From NCBI RefSeq assembly GCF_004402015.1, contig NZ_SOPW01000008.1, positions 80,849-144,848 of the forward strand: a DNA stretch of 64,000 bases, in the 5' to 3' direction. The DNA comes from Filobacillus milosensis (lineage in GTDB: Bacteria; Bacillota; Bacilli; Bacillales; Alkalibacillaceae). The position numbers and the translations under genes were made by a program. The first letter of the stretch is position 1; every line of letters starts with the position of its first letter. The notes beneath the pieces are model-generated. The model had not been told where the DNA came from, searched no databases, and saw only the letters and a program-made list of their open reading frames with translations. Positions 36,879 through 44,535 of the stretch are shown here, piece after piece.

Positions 36879-37229
36879 GTCCAAATAAATAGGATTCAAT
36901 TTTTCAACCAGTTTTAAACACTCGAAAATCGCAGCATCACCTAGAATATACTCGCTCAAGACAGCATCTATATTTTGAGTAAGATCTTCAAAGGTTGCAT
37001 AAACATTGTCTCTAATCTCTGTATTGAAAACTTCGATTAAAGAATTCTCTTTATTAATCTTTGCTAGCCTTTTGTCGAACACAAATAAAAAGTACTGATA
37101 TTGAGAGAACCCCTTGTATTGCTTCCAGTTGATTCTTTTAAAGCGTGTAATAATAAATTGATAATCTTCGTGATGGAATTCAACAATTTCATTTTCCATT
37201 GGTTTTCTTGAGTAATTTGTTTGCTGCAA
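36864..37229 (-). CDS. unknown 121-aa protein, paralogue of the 32756 gene
   Basis: TTG 37229 lies 8 bp after GGAGG, in the same context as the paralogue's TTG start; the ATG further upstream (37244) overlaps the RBS itself. Similarity: IVEFHHEDYQFIITRFKRI, then FEDLTQNIDAVLSEYILGD and CLKLVEKLNP. Function unknown. Confidence 0.66.
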   Translation of the reverse strand: MQQTNYSRKPMENEIVEFHHEDYQFIITRFKRINWKQYKGFSQYQYFLFVFDKRLAKINKENSLIEVFNTEIRDNVYATFEDLTQNIDAVLSEYILGDAAIFECLKLVEKLNPIYLDKDEE

Positions 37230-37451
37230 GTGTATCTCCTCCATTATCTTATGAAAATTTATACATGACGACTCTTCAAGATAATGAAGTAAAAACCTTG
37301 ATTTTTATGGGCGGAAACACAGTAAGAATCAGACTTAATGGTAAAGTATAACTCCCATGCCTAATGTTGATTTGAGAGGCTATTTGCCCCTGATTTTTAG
37401 GTGATTTCCTATGATATCTCAATCCCCGTTTGCTATGCATATTAATGTAAC

Positions 37452-37495
37452 AAAAAAAGAAGAATGATAGGAATCCCTATTATTCTTCTTTTTTT
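37452..37495 (-). terminator. terminator of CBASS operon
   Basis: A long stem AGAAGAATGATAGG / CCTATTATTCTTCT with a 4-nt loop and a run of seven T on the minus strand, 10 bp past the effector stop. Confidence 0.88.
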
Positions 37496-37504
37496 CAATA
37501 TATT

Positions 37505-38452
37505 CTACTCAAAAGTTATAATCTCTTCTGTTCTTAAATTGATTGCCCAATCATAAGCATTGTTATTGTAGTTATATACTATTATTTCAGGATGATAATG
37601 CTCTATTATTCTACCTAAACTAAAACTTAATGAAACAGGTGTAGTAGCAAATAAATGAACTTTATTAACACCATTCTCTTTTAATTTTGATAGCAATTCT
37701 AAAAACTTTTTTTGATATAAATCAATTTGAGCATAATTAGTAATATTCCAGCGGTCAGGATTTTCTAAACCTAATGATATCACTTGTGAGGTACCAGATA
37801 CATTTTTTATCCCTTCATCTATTATTGAAAATGATTGTTCAATTTTTAGTGCAACCTCATTGTCATACTTAATTTGTGAATTATAATTACTAACTATTTT
37901 CATATCAGTGTTATACTTTCTTTTTAGTTCATAAAATCCCTTTCCAAGACACTCAGAGTCCTCTCCTTGATATTCGTAAAGAATTGCGTCATCCGTGCTC
38001 TTAAAGTGATATCCGTCTAAAAAAGCAAGTGGTACATGGGGAAACCCTAGGTATATAAGTGAGTTAGAGTTTTTACTACGCTTTATTGCTGTCTTCATTT
38101 TGGATTTTTTCTTTTTTAGTATTTTCTGAAGTTCTGCATCATTAATGCTTCCATCTACTTTAAACTTTTTTAGAAAGTTATGTGTTATATATAAACATCC
38201 CTGTTCTTGATACTCTCTCTTTACACTAGTAAAGTTGGCCTCTTTCTTCGTAAACGTAGCCAACATAATGAATTCCCTTTTCATAAAGCACAAAACATGA
38301 TTAATAACCCAATTATATGCGATTTGTAGCCAACCCCATTTTTTGTACAAGATAATACTAGAAAAAATTAATATAAGTAGCATTATTATCGAAGTGATAG
38401 GGTCATTTTGTATAAGTGTAAATAACTCTTTAATTGAATTTATTACTTTCAT
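37505..38452 (-). CDS. CBASS effector: TM-SAVED protein (Cap14-like)
   Basis: 315 aa. One clear membrane segment near the N-terminus (about 19-37, SIIMLLILIFSSIILYKKW), possibly a second amphipathic one. The C-terminal half is SAVED-like: SQVISLGLENPDRWNI, KVHLFATTPVSLSFSLGRII, IIVYNYNNNAYDWA. SAVED binds the cyclic nucleotide made by the CD-NTase, and the TM part is then expected to disrupt the membrane and stop growth. Its start overlaps the Cap3 stop by 23 bp. The pairing of TM with SAVED corresponds to Cap14; Cap14 is usually described as 2TM-SAVED. Confidence 0.85.
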   Translation of the reverse strand: MKVINSIKELFTLIQNDPITSIIMLLILIFSSIILYKKWGWLQIAYNWVINHVLCFMKREFIMLATFTKKEANFTSVKREYQEQGCLYITHNFLKKFKVDGSINDAELQKILKKKKSKMKTAIKRSKNSNSLIYLGFPHVPLAFLDGYHFKSTDDAILYEYQGEDSECLGKGFYELKRKYNTDMKIVSNYNSQIKYDNEVALKIEQSFSIIDEGIKNVSGTSQVISLGLENPDRWNITNYAQIDLYQKKFLELLSKLKENGVNKVHLFATTPVSLSFSLGRIIEHYHPEIIVYNYNNNAYDWAINLRTEEIITFE

Positions 38453-38927
38453 TATATGCTCCTTTATATACTAATACTATGTCTCCATTTTCACGGCTAC
38501 CGACCCAAACCTTAAAAATGTTTATACCACCAATAATAAACACTAAATAATCAGAAAATGTTTTTGACTTACTTAATAATTTTTTCCAATTTCTAAGATC
38601 CTGACGTGAATAGTGAGGGTCTATTTCAGGATGAGTATGCCATTCCCCCATATACATTACAGTTTTATTGCTTTCCTCCCACTTCTGTTGCAATAAGGCG
38701 TTATGACTCTTTTCCCTTCGTATAAACCTATACCTTGATTGGTAGTCCCCTTTTTGAGGAAAAGTGTAGTCTTTAATTACAATATCGTTACTGTTTGTTA
38801 AAATCGAACCTATTAACATTCCTCCTGATTCCTTATCAGTCAGGCCTTCTTGTCGCATTCCTTTAATTACTTTAATAACTTGCTGTTCGATTTCGATTGC
38901 AACATTTTCATATTCAGCGCTTATCAT
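38430..38927 (-). CDS. CBASS Cap3, JAMM-family deconjugase
   Basis: About 165 aa from ATG 38927, with GGATGAGG upstream and a 14-bp overlap with Cap2. A JAB/MPN metalloprotease fold with GGMLIGSILTN and the zinc motif GEWHTHPEIDPHYSRQD (H-x-H-x7-S-x2-D) plus an upstream Glu. Cap3 removes Cap2-made conjugates from the CD-NTase and restrains immunity. The longer frame (from 38993) lies inside Cap2 and has no RBS. Confidence 0.9.
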   Translation of the reverse strand: MISAEYENVAIEIEQQVIKVIKGMRQEGLTDKESGGMLIGSILTNSNDIVIKDYTFPQKGDYQSRYRFIRREKSHNALLQQKWEESNKTVMYMGEWHTHPEIDPHYSRQDLRNWKKLLSKSKTFSDYLVFIIGGINIFKVWVGSRENGDIVLVYKGAYNESNKFN

Positions 38928-40623
38928 CTTTATAAGCCTCATCCTTAAGATTCGAGCAGACTTTACAACTAGTATTAATATATTCATAGTCATCCTGATT
39001 CAAAATATCTGTTGATTGTTTATATCGCTCCGAAGTAATAAAACCACTCTCTTCAAATATTTTTGAGGAACCCTTCCATGAAACAAGAGGATTTCCTTGA
39101 ATATCATTCTCTAAAAATCTAAAAACTAACCTCGAAGCAAGCAATGCTGTTTCCATAGAATCAATACTTCCGTAAGGTGTAAAAGAACCTGCACAACCAT
39201 TCATATTTTTGATAAATGGTACATCACTCTTCCCAGCAAAAGATGAATACAACCTTAATTCAGTATCTATTAAGCATTCATAACAGCCTTTTCCTCCGTT
39301 GTTAACTACAAGTGCATGTCCACCTATTCCATATGCTTCGACCCAAGTGAAAATTGCAGGAGTTGATGACTCTAAAATAAGTTTACTTAGTCTTCTTTCT
39401 ATATTTGGATCGCCAATTGCTACTAATATCAAATCAAAATCATTTAGTTCTATTTCTCCATTTTCAATTGTATCTAGTACTTCATTTTCAATTGTTTGAA
39501 TGTGTACATTAGGGTACCTGTTTTCAAATTCTTCTTTTAGAAGTTTAACTTTTGGTTTACTCTCAATAGATTTATTCATACCGAGAAAATGTCGATATGA
39601 GTTTTCGATTTTCATTTTATCATCGTCTATCAAGGTAAAATGTTTTATTCCAGACCGTGCTAACATAAATAATAAATCACTACCCACAGATCCACAGCCT
39701 ACTAATAAAGCGTTAAGAGGCTTCCTTACCCCACCGCCTCTTTCTATTAATGTGGTATCATCATTTCTAAAGACAAACAAAGGTGTTACTTTAAAATCAT
39801 CAATAATGCTCTCATCTATAAGCGGAATTACTTTTTTTGAAAGAGAATGATTTACCTTTTCGTACCATAACCCAATAATTGTTTGGTCTCCTGTCAATAA
39901 TGGAATTCTTAGCAAATAAAAGTATCTTTTTTTATTCATTGAAAACTTTGCTATCTTCAATAATGTATCGTCAGATATATGATTTCTAATAATATTTGTT
40001 ATTTCTTCATTACTCCAAAATCGATCAAATTGAGGAACCTTGCCCTTGTAGGTATAGTCTAATGGAATATAATTTGCTTTTACTAGATTACGAGAATTGA
40101 TATTCGCATTTAATAACTTACCTAATAAATACCTAGACTCCGCATCGTCTGTTAGAAAGGCAAACGGTTTACCTCCCATTGCCAAAACAGAAATTTCCTT
40201 TGGTTCATCTTCAGGAGTGTATACTGAAAAAACAGGTTCTGTCTTTTCTAAGGTTCCAAAATAATAACTAAATTCTCTATGATATTCTATTTGCGGTGAA
40301 TTTGATATTAATACCCGTTCAACTCTGTCAAAAACAAAATCAATTGTTCTTTCCGGAATATCGCTCCATATGACACCCTCTTTATCCAAAAAGCAAACAA
40401 GTCCACTACTCATAACGTGTGGGATGTCAGGAATATGGTGGTACTTTTCATTAATATGAACAATTGGTAATTGTGTTGGAAACAATGGACTAAAAGTTAT
40501 CGTTAGTGGAATTTGATAACCATTTCTCAATTCAAAAAAAAGTTCATAATGATATGGTTCAACTGCTATAACCTTGTCCAAATATTCTTTTTCTTGTAGT
40601 AACTCTTGAACATCAATGTTCAT
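38914..40623 (-). CDS. CBASS Cap2, E2-E1 fusion that conjugates the CD-NTase
   Basis: 569 aa. The N-terminal E2-like domain (to about residue 150) has the catalytic Cys in SSGLVCFLDK (Cys77). A middle domain follows, then a ThiF/E1 domain with the adenylation motif LLVGCGSVGSD (about 306-316), IDDDKMK and the E1 Cys in NMNGCAGSFTPYG (Cys477). Cys pairs near 447/450 and TSCKVC at the C-terminus probably bind zinc. Cap2 attaches the C-terminus of the CD-NTase to targets and boosts its activity. It starts 2 bp past the CD-NTase stop. Confidence 0.92.
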   Translation of the reverse strand: MNIDVQELLQEKEYLDKVIAVEPYHYELFFELRNGYQIPLTITFSPLFPTQLPIVHINEKYHHIPDIPHVMSSGLVCFLDKEGVIWSDIPERTIDFVFDRVERVLISNSPQIEYHREFSYYFGTLEKTEPVFSVYTPEDEPKEISVLAMGGKPFAFLTDDAESRYLLGKLLNANINSRNLVKANYIPLDYTYKGKVPQFDRFWSNEEITNIIRNHISDDTLLKIAKFSMNKKRYFYLLRIPLLTGDQTIIGLWYEKVNHSLSKKVIPLIDESIIDDFKVTPLFVFRNDDTTLIERGGGVRKPLNALLVGCGSVGSDLLFMLARSGIKHFTLIDDDKMKIENSYRHFLGMNKSIESKPKVKLLKEEFENRYPNVHIQTIENEVLDTIENGEIELNDFDLILVAIGDPNIERRLSKLILESSTPAIFTWVEAYGIGGHALVVNNGGKGCYECLIDTELRLYSSFAGKSDVPFIKNMNGCAGSFTPYGSIDSMETALLASRLVFRFLENDIQGNPLVSWKGSSKIFEESGFITSERYKQSTDILNQDDYEYINTSCKVCSNLKDEAYKDDKR

Positions 40624-40625
40624 TA

Positions 40626-41702
40626 TTAATACCCTTTAGCAGAGTTGGATGAAGGCGCACTAGATAAAGCAACTTGTTTATATCTTGCCTCTTTTGATTC
40701 AGGTATTGGGAATTTGTCGCCAAAATATTTTGGACTTAGAACTTTACATGCTTCATGTGGGTCACTTTTTCCTTCTGCTTCAGTCAATGCATTTTCTAAT
40801 TCATTTAGTTTTTGATAAAAAGAATCCATTTGGATATTTGACATCTTAGAGAAAACATTTCCATATGGTTGTACAGGTAAATTGTATTCAATAGTATAAA
40901 AACTTTTCTCCAAATCGGGATCCCACTTTAACATAAATCTATTCTTTAATTTACTTACAAAATCTTTTAGAGCACCCAAATCATCATCTTTAAATTTTCC
41001 TGATAAGGAGTTATAAGATTGCTTATAAGAAAATAAATCGACTGCTGCAATAGTTATTCCTATACTAGGAGGACGAGAATTTCCTGAAGAGTTGAAGCAA
41101 ATATCCTTCCACTTCTTCATGTATCTAACAACTCTCTTAAATTGTTTTTTTGCGTCATCTGCAAACGAATTTTTGATATGATCGTTTAGACCTTCTGGAT
41201 CAGCAAGATCCCAATATTTATTGTCTTTGTTAGCAAACTCCTTGCCCCAAGCAAGATACAAATTGTTATCATACTTTGATTTTAAATACACTGGTAAATC
41301 GACATGATATGCTGGTTCATCATCTAATGAATAGGTTATGGTTACACAGGGGTTTTTTATCTTAGGTGGCGTATTAGTGTGGTTTTCAAGTATATCTCTA
41401 ATCATCTTTTTAAGTTCGACACTGTCTGTATAATCTTCTTTATAGAGATCAAAGATTACACCCTCGTCTATATCATAATCTTTATCTTCAGGGACAATCC
41501 CTAGATCTACAGCATAACTACCTTGGTCAATGAACTCTAGACTAGGAGCATCTTTTTCCTTTTCTTCAAACTTGGTCTTAACACCATTCTTTATTTTATC
41601 TGTAATGATATCTCTTTTTTCCCGTAACTCTTTATTTTCCTTAAACCGTTTTAGTTTAATTGCATCATGGAACTCTTCAAATTGCTTTTGAATATCTGCC
41701 AT
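40626..41702 (-). CDS. CBASS CD-NTase (cyclic nucleotide synthase)
   Basis: 358 aa. The polymerase-beta-type active site is GSY (61-63), then D75/D77 in DKDYDID and a third Asp in AYHVDL (D135). It senses phage and makes a cyclic di- or trinucleotide that activates the SAVED effector. The tail ends NSAKGY, with Gly-Tyr as last residues, instead of an obvious terminal Gly. The Cap2 system acts on the C-terminus, so the extra Tyr deserves attention. First gene of a four-gene operon with 2-bp spacing. The clade is not assigned. Confidence 0.92.
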   Translation of the reverse strand: MADIQKQFEEFHDAIKLKRFKENKELREKRDIITDKIKNGVKTKFEEKEKDAPSLEFIDQGSYAVDLGIVPEDKDYDIDEGVIFDLYKEDYTDSVELKKMIRDILENHTNTPPKIKNPCVTITYSLDDEPAYHVDLPVYLKSKYDNNLYLAWGKEFANKDNKYWDLADPEGLNDHIKNSFADDAKKQFKRVVRYMKKWKDICFNSSGNSRPPSIGITIAAVDLFSYKQSYNSLSGKFKDDDLGALKDFVSKLKNRFMLKWDPDLEKSFYTIEYNLPVQPYGNVFSKMSNIQMDSFYQKLNELENALTEAEGKSDPHEACKVLSPKYFGDKFPIPESKEARYKQVALSSAPSSNSAKGY

Positions 41703-41935
41703 TTTTTAACCCCCAAAATTGTTTTATTTCTATTATTATACGACAAAATCTGGTAATCATATAACTTTCTAAGATGTATGTTTAATAGAAAGATTTTACT
41801 TGTTATAGGCTGATTAAGAATTTATAAACTCCTTCGAAAAAATGTAAAATTCTGTAGTTATATTGTACCATAAATTGTATAATAGAGTACAAGAAATACG
41901 AACGTATTTTCGCAAAAAGAATTGGAAGGTTCCAT

Positions 41936-42481
41936 ATGGATATATTTAATCAAATGTTTATCAGAAGTAAAATTTCCCCATTACAACGTAATTACGATAT
42001 TGGTTACGAGGTAGAATATCATACTAATTTGATAACAAATAAAGGCTTTGAAATAATATCAAATATTCAAAACGAGGAATTCAAACTAATTTTGTATAGA
42101 CACTTTTACGACAATACTCCGAAAGATAAAGAAAAAACAATCATGCTTGGCATACGAGTCATTACTATGAAAGGAATTCTTTATCCTGATCCCGTGTTAA
42201 AAGCCTTTTTCAATGATGACTTTACTGAAATATCTTTAGCAGATATTGATATCGAAGAGTACCTTTCTAATCACGGTTTTGGAAGCATACTACTAACCAC
42301 TCTTATTGAAATTGCAAAGAACAGAAAAATAAACAGTATCTGTGGCTGGATATCCAATGTTGATATTGATCATATAGAAAGATTGGTTCACTTTTATAAG
42401 AAGCACAATTTTGAGGTAATCTTAGATAGCAATAATAAAGACAGTCTTAAAGTTGGGAATTTAAGATGGCAACGTGAATAA
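41936..42481 (+). CDS. GNAT-family N-acetyltransferase
   Basis: 181 aa. A GNAT core with the acetyl-CoA loop region SNHGFGSILLTTLIEIAKNR and the C-terminal SNVDIDHIERLVHFYKKHNFEV (strand beta5 and helix alpha4). The loop reads HGFGS in place of the usual R/Q-x-x-G-x-G/A form, so binding may be altered. Weak AAGG site before ATG 41936. It starts 233 bp from the divergent CD-NTase gene. The substrate is unknown. Confidence 0.75.
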   Translation: MDIFNQMFIRSKISPLQRNYDIGYEVEYHTNLITNKGFEIISNIQNEEFKLILYRHFYDNTPKDKEKTIMLGIRVITMKGILYPDPVLKAFFNDDFTEISLADIDIEEYLSNHGFGSILLTTLIEIAKNRKINSICGWISNVDIDHIERLVHFYKKHNFEVILDSNNKDSLKVGNLRWQRE

Positions 42482-42494
42482 TGGAGGAGAGTTA

Positions 42495-43247
42495 ATGGAC
42501 AGCCTGTTAAGTAGTAATTCATTTGAGTACCTTTTGGAGACAATCATTAAAAATGAGATATCTGCTTCGTTAAATAATCTGTATAAGGATAAAGAGTATT
42601 GCACCAAAAAATATTTAACTATCAAAGAGGTATCCTCATTAACCGGCATTGGCTCTTCCGTATTACGTCAGTTGACATTTTCGAGAGCAATGCCTCACCG
42701 AAAAGTTAAATCTCGAATTATTCTAGATGAAAACGAAATAAAAGAAACAATTGATAATTATAAAAAGTTTGGTTGGACTGATCCCGATAATAATTGGGAT
42801 GTGAATTCCGTTCAGTCTGAAATTGATAACTTCCACAAAACAAAGGGGGAGCCTACAATGATCGATGAAATAATTAGGAAAATAATAAGAGAAGAATTAA
42901 CTATTTTTTCAAATGAAATAAAAAACTTCACAAAAAAAGACAAAGAAAGGTATTATGGCCGAACTGTTCTAACTATAAAAGAAGCAGCAAATCATTTTCG
43001 GACAAGCCCGTCTACTATTTATAGTTTAATTAAAGAAGACGGAATGCCTCACTTTAAAATCCATACTCGCCATTTTATTGTCCTTGAAGAGGCCGAAGCA
43101 TATTTGTGGAGAGAAACTGCAAAATCGTATGCTGAAGAGGGAAATATATATTGGCAGCGAATTTTACAAAGACTAGATTGGGAGGAAAAAGAAAGAAACA
43201 CCGCATATGAGAAGGCACTTAAAAGACTTGAAGAAAGTACATATTAA
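42495..43247 (+). CDS. double excisionase-type HTH protein, 250 aa
   Basis: Start at ATG 42495 behind GGAGGAG; the ATG at 42474 lies inside the GNAT gene. Two excisionase/MerR-like HTH units: YLTIKEVSSLTGIGSSVLRQ (about 45-95) and VLTIKEAANHFRTSPSTIYS (about 160-210). Both have the IKE.a...g.s...lr pattern and the following Pro-His-x-K turn. The rest is charged and helical. It could regulate the cargo or help transposition as an accessory factor; nothing decides this. Confidence 0.72.
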   Translation: MDSLLSSNSFEYLLETIIKNEISASLNNLYKDKEYCTKKYLTIKEVSSLTGIGSSVLRQLTFSRAMPHRKVKSRIILDENEIKETIDNYKKFGWTDPDNNWDVNSVQSEIDNFHKTKGEPTMIDEIIRKIIREELTIFSNEIKNFTKKDKERYYGRTVLTIKEAANHFRTSPSTIYSLIKEDGMPHFKIHTRHFIVLEEAEAYLWRETAKSYAEEGNIYWQRILQRLDWEEKERNTAYEKALKRLEESTY

Positions 43248-43261
43248 GTTTTTAGAATTAC

Positions 43262-43296
43262 AAAGAGCACATTCCATACAAGGAGTGCGCTCTTTT
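43262..43296 (+). terminator. terminator after double-HTH gene
   Basis: A 14-bp stem AAAGAGCACATTCC / GGAGTGCGCTCTTT (one G-U) with a 6-nt loop. Confidence 0.85.
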
Positions 43297-43394
43297 ACCA
43301 TAACAAATTACTAGATATTTTCTATCCACTCTTTTTTTATAACAATTTCTACTCTCTGTTTTACCACTATTTGTGATACGGACCTAACAATGAA

Positions 43395-43910
43395 TTAAAT
43401 AAGGAAGATGAAATCTTCGATTTTATCTTCAATATCATATTTTTCATTTAGTACTATGTAGTTATTTAACAGGTTTTGTATTTCTTTTTTAGTCGAAGCA
43501 TCTAATAATTCATCTTTGAAATCCTGATATTCTTCCTCATCATTTTCCTCAATATATGTGCATTCATCTACATGATCAACTAAATCCCATTTTATATACT
43601 TTAAAAGTTCTTCTTCGTTATCACATAAATCCCTAAATTCTATTCTTTCTGCTTGAATAACAATATCTCCTTCATTTTCATCAAAAAGGGTTAGAGAAAA
43701 GTTATTCTCTTCAAGGTTTTTATATAGTTGGAATGGAGACAATTCATTGAACTGATTTAATGGAAATTCATATTCATTTAGACCTGAAATAGTATTGCAA
43801 CCTACCCTATAGCATGCCCCCTCCTCAGTAATTACAATTTTTTGTCCATGGACTCCATGGATGTATTCTAAAATGAAATCTTTACTATCCTTTATTTTAA
43901 TTTCTTTCAT
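43395..43910 (-). CDS. unknown acidic protein, 171 aa
   Basis: MKEIKIKDSKDFILEYIHGVHGQKIVITEEG at the start, then repeated acidic stretches (EENDEEEYQDFKDELLD) and NNYIVLNEKYDIEDKIEDF. No family recognised. Strong GGAGGATG site. A 38-codon open frame ends in an ATGA overlap with its start codon. Confidence 0.6.
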   Translation of the reverse strand: MKEIKIKDSKDFILEYIHGVHGQKIVITEEGACYRVGCNTISGLNEYEFPLNQFNELSPFQLYKNLEENNFSLTLFDENEGDIVIQAERIEFRDLCDNEEELLKYIKWDLVDHVDECTYIEENDEEEYQDFKDELLDASTKKEIQNLLNNYIVLNEKYDIEDKIEDFIFLI

Positions 43911-44023
43911 TTTGTATCATCCTCCTTTTCTGGCCGTTTGCACGGGTGTTCACCTTCCCATCGTGTAACTATACGTTCGTTCCCGTATTTCCCTAATGTA
44001 CAATTAAACGTCCTCCTGTTCAC
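43907..44023 (-). CDS. possible 38-aa ORF translationally coupled to the next gene
   Basis: A GTG-started frame ends TGA in an ATGA overlap with the 171-aa gene. It reads CTLGKYGNERIVTRW then EGEHPCKRPEKE, which looks like protein rather than noise, but the start is uncertain (no well-spaced RBS for GTG). A 17-aa TTG-started frame (MYIREIRERTYSYTMGR) with better RBS spacing overlaps. Of the remaining 500 bases to 44535, only a terminator was seen. Confidence 0.35.
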   Translation of the reverse strand: MNRRTFNCTLGKYGNERIVTRWEGEHPCKRPEKEDDTK

Positions 44024-44421
44024 CTCCTTTTTTAAAAATAACTCCGTATTAGGAACGGAACTGGTTACTTTTTTTTATTATCAATTTGTACCACTAATTT
44101 AGTTGTATCATAAATTCCAAAAGACTATATCGATATTAATAGAAATTCTTGATGGGATATTTTTATGTGGCAATAATAATAAATCGTGAAAATAGTGAAA
44201 CTTAATATCTTATTATCAATATCTATTTTTATCAGGAAACGCCATTTAAAAGGGGTTTATTTTAATCCTATACGATCATATAAGTAAACCCTTAACTAAA
44301 ATTACAGAGCCAATTCCCCCTACATTTTTCAGTGATTTAATACTAAAAAGACCATTGCAATAAGATATTTAGAATTACTATGTATCAGAACGGATGAAGT
44401 AATTTTTGATTAAATAGTAAT

Positions 44422-44467
44422 AAAAAAGAGCAAGATAGAAAATTACTTCCTAGTCTTACTCTTCTTT
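44422..44467 (-). terminator. terminator of tns operon
   Basis: GAGTAAGA / TCTTGCTC stem (with G-U) followed by TTTTTTA on the minus strand, about 70 bp past the tnsD stop. Confidence 0.6.
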
Positions 44468-44535
44468 CATACTGTTATAAAATTTACTAGCCTAACCATG
44501 AAAAAATTAAAGCGATACATCCCTATTTAATAAAC

